Positions 1 through 10,711 of a stretch of 64,000 bases of DNA are shown piece by piece (position 1 is the first letter of the stretch; each line of letters starts with the position of its first letter). The translations under genes were made by a program, and so were the position numbers. Location: NCBI RefSeq assembly GCF_027595985.1, contig NC_073303.1, forward strand, positions 367,329,886-367,393,885, in the 5' to 3' direction. Below the pieces are notes generated by a model. The model saw nothing but the letters and a program-made list of their open reading frames with translations. It was not told where the DNA came from and ran no database searches. This DNA comes from Sorex araneus. Its lineage: Eukaryota; Chordata; Mammalia; Eulipotyphla; Soricidae.

Positions 1-349
1 TAAAATTTTAGCTAAACTTCCTGGGGACAGAGCCAGTGGTGCTCAAATTCATGGAAATGAGAAAAAAAAATAAAACCTGAGTGTAAACTACACAGATTTC
101 TGTACAAATTAAACAATCATGTTTTGATTTGGCACAATGTCAATGCTTACAGTAATGTGTTAGTTTTAATCCAAACTACCAAATATTTTATCTGTTTTTT
201 TTACAGATGTAAGTAATCACCATTTAATTCAAGACTGCTGAGCTTTTTGAATTCCTCTCTTTAAAATAAAAAATAAAATACACTTCTGAGAGAGCTACTA
301 GTCTGAAATAAGAAAGAGAGAAAAAAATGTTGAAAGCTTCTAAAACCAA

Positions 350-1500
350 CTTATGTCATCTTAGCAGGCCCGCTTCCACATCTCTGACCCTATACTTTCT
401 CATTCAACTATCCAGGTGAGGATCACCTCCCAGCTTATATCTCCATGGCCTTTGGGCTAATGGAACAGATTCCTCTTTCTCTGTCTGGATCCAGGCAATC
501 TCCACACTGAACCTCTGCCACCTCAGCAAGCCTCCATTCATATCTCAGACCTCCTGCTTGGTATTCAACCCTCCGGGACAGCACCCATAACTCTGCTTGT
601 CATTGCTTGTATTCTGAACTGTGTGTGGAGTTTCTCATCTCACACTGCACAGGCTTATGCCTCTTGTCACTGGGTGAAGACCAGTGAGGTAGAAAAAGAG
701 CAACACCCATCCTTATTCCTCAGAAACACACAGGGGGCAAACTACAAAGATTCACTTGCAGAGCACAGCAAACACAATGGAGAAGCCACAAAGAAGTTCA
801 ACAAGCTCAATGAGTAAAAATAAAAGAACCAAAGACTGAAGGACCAACGGATTCTGTAAACTCCCAGATAATAGCTTTAGACACCATGTTGAAGATGTTT
901 AATAAGTCAAAGAAATGATTGCACAGGGTGTCCACAAAACACAAGAAAATATTAGAGTGGAAATGAGAAAACTACAGTCAGAAGTGACAGAACAGAAGGT
1001 ATGGTAGGAGAAAGTCTCTATGGAAGGTCTGAACAGCATTATAAAATCACTGGAATCTGAGGAATAGAAAGACAACTTTGTTGAAAAAGTCTGGAGAGAG
1101 AGTACAGAGGGGAAGGTACTTGCCCTACAGGCAGCTGATCAGGGTTCAATCTGCACCTCTGATGGCCCCCAGTAATTAGCATTGATTGAAGAACTAGTAA
1201 TTCTTGAGCACAGTTGGGTGTGGTCCAAAAACCAAAAAGCAAAGTCAGAGAAATCATAGGTAAGGATTTTCCAGAACTAAGTGCAGGCAGCGACTCGGAT
1301 CCAAGAGACCTGGAGAATCTTAGCAAAAAGAAACCAAAATAGAACAACTCCGAGACACATTGTAACCAGAGGGACAAGAACCGAAGTTGGAGACAGTCTA
1401 TGGAAAGCAGCAAACATCAAAGGAGGAACTTTTACAACATTCAGAGCAGATCTATGAAATGAGACTCTTCAGACCAGCAGAGAATGGTAGGATATAATAA
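350..1500 (+). mobile_element. Old LINE fragment, L1/HAL1 ORF1-like, interrupted by a SINE
   Basis: No long frame survives, but the order of motifs from about 820 to 1490 follows a LINE-1-type ORF1: a polar, coiled-coil-like stretch, then text matching the 'Gln-Arg-Thr ... Ile-Ile-Val ... Ala-Ala-Arg ... Leu-Thr-Ala-Asp' region of ORF1 in degenerate form. The stretch 350-820 runs straight into it and may be its 5' region; that part is inference. A SINE sits inside at about 1085-1245. Stops and indels throughout make it non-functional. Bases 1-349 are AT-rich with nothing recognised. Confidence 0.45.
1085..1245 (+). mobile_element. SINE, A type, degenerate
   Basis: It has a tRNA-like head with a weak B-box (GGTTCAATC near 1143) and ends in GTGTGGTCCAAAAACC followed by an A-rich tail, as in the A-type copies elsewhere in the window. 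It is inserted in the LINE ORF1-like fragment and is strongly diverged. Confidence 0.6.
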
Positions 1501-1540
1501 AAAAAAAATCAAGAAAGAAACAAACACAAACGCAGTGGCA

Positions 1541-2147
1541 TGTGGCTAGAGACAGTCTGATTGGCACCCTCAACTCCCAGGAGGGGCAGAGGGTCAGTTG
1601 CAGAGAATGAGACAAACACAAGGATCAGGAGACAAACAAACAGGGACTATTCAAGCTTTGCCTGGGCAGAGATAGGTCATTTATTCAACACAGTATCACT
1701 TCCCCATTCAAGCTCTCAAAGGGCTCTCAGCACATGAGCTGACAGAGATATTACAGACAGTTAATAAGCATGTCAAGATACAGTAGATAGAAGAAGAATA
1801 GAGGCTGGGGGATTTCACAGTCCATCTACAGGCAGCTAAAAGTCTAGTGTTTATATTATCCAAGAGACCTGGAGAATCTTAGCAAAAAGAAACCAAAACA
1901 GAAGAACTCCAGACACATTGTAACCAGAATGACAAAAACCTAAGATGTTTATATTATTTATAATACAAACCTAACCTGTTTATATTATTCTTTCCTGGGT
2001 GCATATTTGCTTGCCCTGTAATCTATTTTATTGTTTCCTGGCCACACATTTGTAATCTCTTTGTATAAGTCCTAAACTGTTTTATCCAGGGGGATATCCC
2101 AAGCTTGGGGTTTTTAGATAGGGGATTTTTCCACAGAAATGAACACA
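1541..2147 (-). mobile_element. Probable solo LTR of an endogenous retrovirus
   Basis: Read on the minus strand, the block starts TGTG, carries an AATAAA poly(A) signal (1680-1685), continues into a T/G-rich then C-rich U5-like part and ends in CA at 1541. No internal retroviral genes lie beside it, so a solo LTR is the best reading. No clean 4-6 bp target duplication was found, so both edges are approximate. It contains a foreign 86-bp insert (1860-1945). Confidence 0.5.
1860..1945. other. 86-bp duplicate of the nearby LINE fragment inside the LTR
   Basis: This segment repeats 1301-1386 of the LINE ORF1-like fragment with about six substitutions and one indel. It is bounded by TGTTTATATTAT on both sides (1848-1859 and 1946-1957); a third copy of that 12-mer lies at 1977-1988. 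It has no poly(A). A short templated insertion copied from DNA about 560 bp away would explain it. Confidence 0.7.
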
Positions 2148-2389
2148 TCACCAAGAATACGCTACTCAGTTCAATAATTATTCAGATTTGAAGAGCTATA
2201 CAAAGCTTCTATGTCAAATAATATCTTAGGAAATTCAAAGCCTTGAAATCAGCTTTGCAAAAGCATTTAAAAAAGTTTCTTTTAAAGGCATGATAAACTT
2301 CTCAACACTTTGTCTCGGAGTATAGCACTTGCTCGTGATGTTAATTGTTGTCTTCTGCTTGATTAAGAAAGGCTCATTTAGTTTTAGGT

Positions 2390-2535
2390 GCCTAAGGGTT
2401 TTATACTTGTGTCAAATAATTTAGTAACCACATGAAGGTAGGACCTAGAGTCAATTATCCCCACTCTTTAGTAGATAAAGAAACTAAGGTTTTGAAATGC
2501 AAAGGAATTTGCTGAACTATAATCAAAAGGACTAG
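2390..2535 (+). mobile_element. MIR SINE relic
   Basis: The stretch around 2435-2510 (tatccccactctttagtaga, then aaactaaggttttgaaa) follows the MIR core pattern of 'attatccccattttacagat' and 'gaaactgaggc' at the diverged level expected of this ancient mammalian family. Edges are approximate. Confidence 0.65.
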
Positions 2536-3439
2536 GAATTGAATAGGGCACAACATATGTGATAAGTTAGATATGGTTTACTAACTTTAGTGCATGAGTT
2601 GGAATCGTCTGACCCATGAGCCATATAAATCCCGCAGAATCATATGATCTGTCTCTGGTACCTGATAGGACAGATACGTATGATGCTTTGTGGTTATCCA
2701 AGGCCCATCTGCTCATACTGTATGCCCTGTGAGTGATTTTATAAGTACAAAAATGGCCTCTGGAAGCAAAAAAGCTCTCCACTTCTACTTTCGTGGGACT
2801 GTATATAATAGCAGATGGTAGTACCTGGTACTCTGTCCTTCACTAGGTGGGGCTTGTTGGAGCCGTTAAATAAGGAGCAAGATCAGGGAGAGAAGTAGTT
2901 TAGCAGGCAAAGGAACTTAGAAATAATAGGGTGAAAAAACAGCTTAATGACACCCAACTCAAGGTATGGATATGTAGGTCCAGAGGGCAGGAGGTACAAA
3001 ACATTTGGTCTAGGGATTCCACCTTTCTCTAAGGCGACTACGGGACTATCGATGCTCATGCTGTCAGATAGCTTTTCCAAGAGCGGCAGAAGCTTGACAG
3101 GATGGCGTGTTATAGCAGGAAACTTGTGACATTACACAACCAACGCTGGAGTTATCCTAATTCCTGGAGGCTAATGCCTGGCGTGCAGTCTTCATAGTTC
3201 TGAATTTGGTACATGACATTAAAAAAAATACAGGGAACAATCCAGAAAACTAGTTATCAGTGCATAGAACGTAAAGATAGTATAACATCAACAAGGGAGA
3301 ATTGATGGAGCAGTGTAGAATTACTTCAGAAACGCTCTTGTTTAAGATTGGGCTTTTTCTTAAAATTGGCGAGAAACAATCCCAGGGGCTTCAACAGAGA
3401 CAGCAGTCATATGTTCAGGGCAGTGGGATGCTCAGTGGT
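2536..3439. other. Intergenic sequence, nothing recognised
   Basis: No repeat or gene was recognised. The open frames here (60-76 codons) have no family features or conserved context. Confidence 0.5.
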
Positions 3440-3640
3440 TCGGATATGGAAAGAGCCCAAAGGCTCTATGACAGATGGAAAGATAATAAAGATACGGTTG
3501 CACATACCATGGAATACTATGTATTGGTGTAAAAAGATGAAAAGCTTGCCTTTTGCTACAACATGCTTGGAAGTGGAAAGCGACATGTTAAGCAAAATGT
3601 CATAGGGAGAAGAACAAATAACTGATATCACATAATTGAC
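3440..3640 (+). mobile_element. Ancient L1 ORF2 3' tail
   Basis: Split over two frames are remnants of the L1 ORF2 C-terminal text: a 'rIWKEPKg...MTDGK' stretch and a 'HTMEYYVLV' stretch that matches 'YTMEYYA' of younger copies in this window. It is highly diverged and frameshifted. Confidence 0.6.
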
Positions 3641-5419
3641 AAATAGATAAATAATTTACATATAGGTAAATAAAGAAAATGGACAATATCTAATGATTAT
3701 AGACCGTCGGCCTTTAATAACAAGTGATGTGAAGAGCACTTGAACTGGGGAAAGGAAGAGGTGGACTAGAAATTATGTAAGGACTATGGTGGAGGGTCTT
3801 GGGCACTTTGGTGATGCTGGAGTAACTTTGCATATCCAAGGCAAAAGCACTATTGGAACCATCATCTTACTAGACTTCAGTAAGAGCAACAACAATAACA
3901 AAACAGAACTGGTAAATGAGGAGCTAAATGAAACAGTGTGCCACACCTTAAAACAAGAGTAAGGAGAATTCACACTGAAAAAAAAAAACCCTTTAAATAC
4001 TATTTTGAGATTCAATCCATTTTTATGTTCAGAAGACATGGGGAGACAGTGACACAAGCTATGGTTGTAAACCTTCAAAGGAAAATTTAGCACTAACTCT
4101 GAGATCTGGATTTTCTGAGTTTTGTGACACACAGAAATAACCCAGAAGTAAGACGTTTGATCCTCCCCCGTCCCCCGCCAGTCCTGTGATTATATAACCA
4201 GCTTTCTTTGTGATATATTTAGATACTCAACTGATCACATACCTGCTGGATGGTGGATTTTTCAGTATTACAGAAGGGATAAAAAAATAACTTTGAGTAA
4301 TTAAATTTGCATAAAAGCAACAACTGAAGCATGGCCGGTTGGCACTCTCTGCACCTGTTTGCAATTCAGAAAGAGCATCGAGGAAGCAGGGAGATTTCAC
4401 ACTGAAATCATAGCTCAGTTATAGCAGACACTCAAGCTAAAAACAGCCTGCACACTGCAAAAATCATGAAAATGCACATGCCACGGATATTTAGAGCATA
4501 TCCAATAAATGCCAAAACATTGCTACACCATCCACTAATTCCAAACTGAATCATCACCTTTTTCTCCTGTTGGCAATATGTTCCGTGTTTAATGAGTCAT
4601 TTCTGGCAGCACTCTTTGTTCAACAGCATGGAAGAGCATTATGAATTTTTAACATTTTGGTATTATCTGTCTTCTGAATTGTAAACCCAAATAAGCTTGT
4701 AAAGAATTACACCTTAATGGCACAAGTGGCCTTTGAATATTCCTATGCAATTATAATTTAAACATTACAGGCGGAATAGCAGGTTGCTTGTGATGAATGT
4801 TTAATTGTAGACCATGCAGAGTGAATTAATAAATATACTTATCTTGCCTAAAAAACGATGCCTTATAGTTCTAGGATGAGATATGTCTATCTATTCCAAT
4901 TCTGATGTATTTCCTGGAAGGTGGAAATGCTAGAATGCTTCATTTCATATTACCTTTCTGAAAGAAATATTGGACCTTTTGTGCCCCTAGAGTTCTCTTT
5001 GGCAGAACTACATATGACTCCAGAAACTATAAAGTGGAGAATGAAAGAGTCATGCTTTTGAGATAGGTTTTTAGAGATACTACCTTTTGGAGCTATTTAT
5101 TGATTTTTTTTCTTAGCTACATAAACTTGAGCTGGTTACTCAACTTTTTCACTTCCTGCAAAATTTTAGGAGAAAACATTTCTTGCAAGAATGTGATGGA
5201 GATCTTTATAAACTAAATAATTAAAATTACTTAATGCTGTTTTAAGGTCATAGGAGGTATTCAACTTATTTTTGACATTTCCTAAAGCTTCAATGTGATT
5301 TTCATCACTATTATGCATATGTGGGAAAACATTAACAAAATGTCACGTTTAGAGAATCAAGTCCCTGAATATTACGATTCTCCTACAGTTCAAACTTACT
5401 TCTTTGAACTTCCACTATG
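3641..5419. other. Intergenic sequence, mostly AT-rich
   Basis: No gene or clear repeat was recognised. The 119-codon minus frame at 3773-4132 is rich in Leu/Ser/Phe over low-complexity DNA and has no supporting feature. Confidence 0.5.
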
Positions 5420-5430
5420 CCTATTCAAAT

Positions 5431-5590
5431 TTTTTGTTCTTTTTGAGTCACACCCGGCGATACTCCTGACTTTGCACTCAGGAATTACCCCTGTTGGTGC
5501 TCAGGGGACCATATGAGATGCTGGGAATCGAACCTGTGTCAGTCGCATGCAAGGCAAACGCTCTACCTGCTGTGCTATTGCTACAGCCTC
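5431..5590 (-). mobile_element. SINE, A type, with target-site duplication
   Basis: The + strand shows the complement of the element: TCACACCCGGCGA, then ACCATATGAGATGCTGG, a B-box complement GGAATCGAACC and the tRNA-like end. Flanks CCTATTCAAAT (5420-5430) and CCTATTTGAAT (5591-5601) are a diverged target-site duplication. Confidence 0.9.
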
Positions 5591-5736
5591 CCTATTTGAA
5601 TCTTACAGTCTAGCTAGTATTTCTTACTCTCTCAACCCAATGAGTCCATGGTCGGGTCTACCCTTAGTCTACATATTTTCCTCTCCTAGTCTGCACCCTT
5701 TCTTCAAGGTTTCATTCAAACCACCTCTCCACTCTT

Positions 5737-5914
5737 TTTTTTTTTGCTTTTTTTTTGGGGGGGTCACACCCAGAAATGCACAGGGGTTACTCCTGGCTCA
5801 TGCACTCAGGAATTACTCCTGGTGGTGCTCAGGGGACCATATGGATGCTGGGAATCGAACCCGGGTCGGCCACGTGCAAGGCAAACACCTTACCCGCTGT
5901 GCTATTGCTCCAGC
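5737..5914 (-). mobile_element. SINE, A type, with perfect 16-bp duplication
   Basis: A near-consensus copy with its poly(A) as a T-run on the left. Perfect direct repeats CCACCTCTCCACTCTT at 5721-5736 and 5915-5930 bracket it. The intact duplication suggests a fairly young insertion. The overlapping frames in this region are translations of the SINE, not genes. Confidence 0.95.
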
Positions 5915-5930
5915 CCACCTCTCCACTCTT

Positions 5931-7881
5931 CTTGTTTTCTGGGATGTTAACAGTTTGATGGCCATTTCTTTGAAACCTTTACATATCAAGAGGAAAAAAA
6001 TATTTAAACTTTTCAATGATGATGAGTGATCTCCGAAATCAACATTAAATTTTATATAGGTTTTTTTTTTTCTTATCTTGTATACTAGACTCTCATACTC
6101 AGGCTCTCAGTTGGTGTTCTTCTTGGTCTTTTCCTGTCTAGGCTCTGATTATTTCTCTTTCTCACTTTTCCTTGTTTACTTTGGCATGGAGAAACCAACA
6201 TCTCAGCGTGAAAATCCATCATTTGAAAATCAGTAGCATCAAATATCACAGAAATTCAAAGACTGTCTCATAATAACAGCTATGAAATGTTAAAAATAAA
6301 TATTCATATTGTTCTTTTCATTCAAAAAGAAAATTTAGACATTTTTATAGCAACTAGCATTTTCTAAAGTTACTCACACGTAAAATATGACTAAAAACAT
6401 ATATCAAGCTAAAATATTTATTTGAACAAAGACAATTCAAATAAGTTCTCTAACAGAGACAATAGACTACATCCCTGGAAAAGGATATTTTGGGGTGGTT
6501 CTGTAACAATACCTTTTATGATGTGTGCATATTTCAACCACCACTTTTATCAAATAATAATCAATATCGTGCATGCATAAAAAATAGATGGGAGATAAAG
6601 AGCCTCAGATAAGAGTCACAGTCTTGAATTCTAGGAGCTTTAGGAATCAAGAGAACTATGTTTTGCATACTGACTCCTTCTAAACTATATTCTATATTCT
6701 GATTCTATATATAATTCTGATTCTATAGATAATTCTATATTCTGAACGCCTGTCTCCCGCTCATATGTGAAAAGTAGTTTGGACATGAAGGTGTTTAGAT
6801 GCAAACTTTTGCATGGAAGTTCCATTATGAGTTCTGTTGAGTGGGATTTCTTCCATGAGAGACAGAGATCTCTCTCTTGAGTGCAATGAGAAGTCAGTGG
6901 TCTTTAAATCAGAAAAGAGCCCTCATTTTTACCTGAATTGGATGGCATCCAAATTTTGAACTTTAACCTCCAGAACTGTAAGAAATAGACTTTGGTTATT
7001 TATAAGCCACTCAAATCATGGTATTTTGGTGAAATTATAGCACTTGATATGAACAAGCTTAGTGTTTCTGAGAGTCATGGGGAGTGGAGGAACCAATTCT
7101 CAAAAATCTCCCAAAGCATTTCTGGAGAATTGGTCCTCCATCATGCAAAACACTACAGTGACTTAGTGAACCATTGTAGATCAAGGTTAGTTAAGATCTA
7201 CACCACCATGGCTGATGCAGAGTCTACATAAGGATCATGATGGAATTACCTAGGAATTTAAGGTACAAGATTATTTTAAGTGCTTAATCATTATCAAAAG
7301 TGAAGAAACTCACCACTACCTTCCTTTAGCTGGCATCAGATATTCAGAGACCTTATTCAAGGGAACTAGGTGCTTCCTAGCCTTTTTTTTTTAAAGCATG
7401 AATAGAATCATCAATACCTGTACAAGTAAATTAAGGTAAATTTAATGAATGAAAGGAAAGCTAAGAAAAGTCTAAGCCTAATAGAGCTGGGGATCCAAGA
7501 CTTTTTGCAGAGTTTTAGTTCATGAATTTTCATTCTTCTTGTGAACTTTCTTTAGGCTGATTTATCAACTTCAGATTTTCTGTATATTTCTCTTCATTTT
7601 CAACTATCTGATCAGTCTTTTTTCTCAAATGAATCTTAAGTCAAAGAGATGATTGTATGGATATGGTTGGTCCTTGAACATGCTGTAAGAAAAGGGTCAT
7701 TTTGAGAGCTCGAAAGGATTACTAAAGAGCTTGGAACTTAAAGCTTAGAATTATAATGGGTTCTCTGAAGACACTTTTTGTTTGACCCTACACATGATGT
7801 CTTTCCTAAGGCAGCTTCAATTTCAAGACTGTATCTTACATCTTAGACCCTCTGCCTCCATTTGTCCTTTCATTGCCCTGA
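5931..7881. other. Intergenic sequence with a short AT-rich imperfect repeat
   Basis: Nothing gene-like was seen. At 6684-6746 a unit close to ATTCTATATTCTG recurs about five times imperfectly. The remainder is AT-rich unique-looking DNA. Confidence 0.5.
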
Positions 7882-8577
7882 TGTCGGTGGGCCCCACGGG
7901 TGACTTACGTGAAGCGGGGAGGAGAAAGACGGTCACTTTCTCTCCAACCGCCTCTAACACCCGGGACCCAGGGTAACTGGGTTCTTGTCTCGCTCTCGGA
8001 AAAGAATTTCAGGAGTAGACAAGCAGTGAAGTAACAGATTTTATTTAGAGGTTTCTGAGGGAAGGAGGAAGGGATAAGTGGAAAGGGAAAACCAGTAGGA
8101 GTAACGCGCTCAAGAAAGAACGCGGGCTCCTCCAAAGATGGAGAGAGCTCTATACACATCCTAGCACTGGACACGAAAGCATAAAAGTACACATCTCAAG
8201 GGGGGAGATGCGGGTGACACATGTGCTCGGCCACATGGCACAAGCAGCACATGGGCTCAGGCAGCATATGCGCGCCCTTCCTTTGTTCAAGGTGTCTTGT
8301 ATAGGGTTTCTTCAACCTGCCCCCCACCCACATGGGGTTTCTTTCCAGGTAAAAGTTCATTGCTAAGGTTACCAGGGAGGTTGGGAGTGGTGATGGCCTC
8401 CTTTGGGGAACCTCCTGGGGAGGGGTCCATTATCCTCAGGGTCTGCTGATGGTTTCTTCCTGGTCTTTTGTTTTCTTGAATCTGCACATCTTAAGAGTCT
8501 CCTTCCCAGAGACTCTGTTAAATCTCAATTTTCACTGCCAAGGGCCTTTTCCTATCTACCTGCCTACATCAGCCCCA
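7882..8577 (-). mobile_element. Probable solo LTR, second family
   Basis: On the minus strand it runs from TGGGGCTGATG (8577) to ...CCACCGACA (7882). It has AATAAA at 8040-8045, followed by a U5-like part resembling class I retroviral LTRs (AATAAAATCTG...GAGCGAGACAAGAACCC in pieces). Flanks CCTGA (7877-7881) and CCTGT (8578-8582) could be a 5-bp duplication with one mismatch. It is GC-richer than its surroundings. No retroviral genes adjoin it. Confidence 0.6.
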
Positions 8578-8801
8578 CCTGTCCAATGTTATGCCTTAAA
8601 AGTCAGATAGAAGTAATATTAATATGCTTTAAGTGTTAATGTTGTCTTCCTGTCACAAGACTTCTGTTGTCACAACTTCTAGCATAATATATGTTTTGAT
8701 GCCAGAGCATTTTAGTTTGAAACACTCCAGGCAAATCAAAAATTGTATTAATTGCTTATAGAAATTCATGTTTTCTTTGGCTTACGGGCTAAAGTCCACA
8801 A

Positions 8802-8858
8802 TTTTCCTCCCTTCCTCCCTTTCTTGCTCCCTTCCTTTCTTCGCCCTTCCTTCCTTTA
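8802..8858. repeat. Polypyrimidine (CCTT)n-like tract
   Basis: Almost pure C/T on the + strand, made of imperfect CCTT and CCCTT units. Confidence 0.85.
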
Positions 8859-8889
8859 TGGATTCTTCCTAAAGCATGCACCACACTTC

Positions 8890-9205
8890 ATTTTTATTGC
8901 CCAAATATATTTCATTGCATAAATATATTAATTTACCATCTCAACAATTTGTTGATATTTGGGTTGTTTATACTTTTTGTTTGTAATGACTAAATGTACA
9001 TATATACATTTTTACTTAGCTATGTTTTCATTTCTGTTGGAAATATGCCTAGAAGTATAACTTCTAAGTCATTAAGTAACTTTAATAATCCTTAACGTTC
9101 TGAGGAATTGTCAAACTATTTTCCAAAGCAGTTTCATTCTTTTACATTCTGAGTTAGCGAAACCTGAAACTCCACTTCTTCATATCTCTACCCAATCCAG
9201 GACAG
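8890..9205 (-). mobile_element. Ancient L1 (L1M type) ORF2 fragment
   Basis: The + strand carries the antisense of the L1 ORF2 3' region in diverged form: TGGGTTGTTTATA near 8960, TTTCATTTCTGTTGGAAAT near 9028, AACTATTTTCCAAAGC near 9113. The order matches L1M copies of other mammals. Confidence 0.75.
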
Positions 9206-9224
9206 ATATTCTTTATGGGGTTTA

Positions 9225-9355
9225 TGCTAAATGTCAGTCTTTGTCTAAGCACTTTACATATGTTAATTCTTTTACACTGAATAGTACTCCCCTACGGAAT
9301 GCATTATAATTCCTCCTATTTTGCAATTCAAGAAATGGAAATGCTAAGTTTATGG
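9225..9355 (+). mobile_element. MIR SINE relic
   Basis: The text TCTAAGCACTTTACATATG, followed by a decayed 'TCCTCCTATTTTGCAATTCA' core and AAGAAATGGAAATGCTAAG, follows MIR in order. Confidence 0.75.
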
Positions 9356-9439
9356 GCTCCAGGGCTCAATGGTTCAGTGACTCTGCCATGTAACCAAAAA
9401 CCAGATCCTCTATAATTTTAAGTACTAATTTCTTTTTTT

Positions 9440-9612
9440 AAAAACAAAATTTTAATACCACACCCCATGGTGCTCAGAAATTGCTCCTGGCCCACACTCA
9501 GAAATTTTACTCCTAGGGGTGTTCAGGGGACCATATGGGATTCCTGGGATCAAAACCTAGCTGACTTTGTGCAAGGCAAGTGCCTTACATTCTGTTCTCT
9601 TGCTCTACCCCA
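9440..9612 (-). mobile_element. SINE, A type, degenerate
   Basis: The + strand shows CACCCCATGGTGCTCAGAAA, CTCAGAAATTTTACTCC, GGGGACCATATGGGAT and GCAAGGCAAGTGCCTTAC in the order of A-type complements, with several indels. Confidence 0.8.
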
Positions 9613-10050
9613 CACACACTGATTTCTTTGAGGTGTCTATATTTTCTCTCATAGTCTGATTCCTACATAACTAAGTCACATGGAAGGAAAAATAGTCTGA
9701 AATTTCAGATGAGAATCTTGATTTAGTTGAATAACACTTAGAGGATCATAGTGTGTATGATTCCTAAAAATTAATGAATATATAAACTGCACCAAATTCA
9801 ACAGGCAGAAACTTGTACAGCAGAATTTAAACTGTAAAAATATGAATTTTGTAATAAAGCTTCTTCCTTGAATGTGGATTAGAATTTTTGTAGAGAAGAA
9901 AAGTAAGTTTACTTTATTCAGATTTAGACCTTTTTACAGTTTAAATTGCTATGTTTTAACTTTGTCTAAACTTTGTCTATTTCATGAGTTTGGGTGGAAT
10001 GTAGACTTTGGTAGTATCACAATGTATTATATAGATGTTAAAAAATATAT
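9613..10050. other. Intergenic AT-rich sequence
   Basis: Nothing was recognised here. It ends at the probable 5' edge of the LTR. Confidence 0.5.
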
Positions 10051-10711
10051 TGAAGAGGAGGGCAAGTTAAGAGTCAAGAACTGAAGGGCAGGTTAAGGGT
10101 TAACCGCTGAAGTTGCCCTTTGTAACTACTTGACTGCTTTGAAAGATGTCTTCAGGACCTGCCCCTGGGCAGGACTCTGTCACCAAATGGGCCAACAAAC
10201 TGCCCCTAGGAACTGTAAACAAACATCTGCTCTGAATGGTCAACAAATGTTGAAATTAGCATATTAAGTGAAATAGGTGTGGTGTTCCCTTTTGTATGGT
10301 TTTCCTATTGATCCAATACCTGTGATTTTCTTTGATATGTATGATTCTCCTTTGATTCAATACATGTAATTTTCCCCCAATATGTGTGATCCCCTTTGAT
10401 ATATAGATGTGATTCCCTTTGATATGTGAGATTTTCATTTGTCAACGAATGTTTAGATATGCAAATTAAGTGACCTATGTGATTCCCTTTGATATGTGAG
10501 ATTTTCATTTCTCCCCCAAAAGGGTATAAAAACAGCTAGCTTTTTGGAGGTCGGGGCCTTCAGTTATGCCACGCTATTGAGGCACAATTGAAGGTCCCAA
10601 TATAGCTATATTGGCTTAAATAAACCCCATGCATTTGCAGAAAGAGTTGTCTTGGTTTTGTTCTTTTGTCTCTCCGAGCCTCCCCCGGGCAGAGATCTGC
10701 CGACCCTAACA
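10051..10711 (+). mobile_element. Solo LTR of an endogenous retrovirus
   Basis: It has the parts of an LTR in order: a U3 with direct repeats, a TATA box (TATAAAA, 10525-10531), a poly(A) signal (AATAAA, 10619-10624) 94 bp downstream, a T/G-rich stretch, then a C-rich end closing ...CCGACCCTAACA. The 5' edge is uncertain: TGAAGAGG at 10051 or TGAAGGGC at 10082, since the two starts are near-duplicates. No target duplication or retroviral coding region was found. An L1 fragment begins exactly at its 3' end. Confidence 0.75.
10400..10531 (+). promoter_or_regulatory. LTR U3 repeats, octamer motif and TATA box
   Basis: A segment reading TGTGATTCCCTTTGATATG then TGAGATTTTCATTT occurs twice, near 10407 and 10477, and looser relatives of the TTTGATATGT unit occur upstream from about 10320. 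Between the two copies lies a perfect octamer ATGCAAAT (10459-10466), the classical POU/Oct site. TATAAAA follows at 10525. Activity is inference. Confidence 0.55.

Noticed and set aside
10256..10508. Minus-strand frames with repeated 'ISHIKGNH' text
   Set aside because: These peptides are read across the LTR U3 direct repeats; the repetition comes from the DNA repeats, not from a repeat protein.
10320..10510. Possible CRISPR-like array (regular short repeats)
   Set aside because: The units are imperfect, irregularly spaced and lie in an LTR U3 of a mammalian genome; no cas genes.
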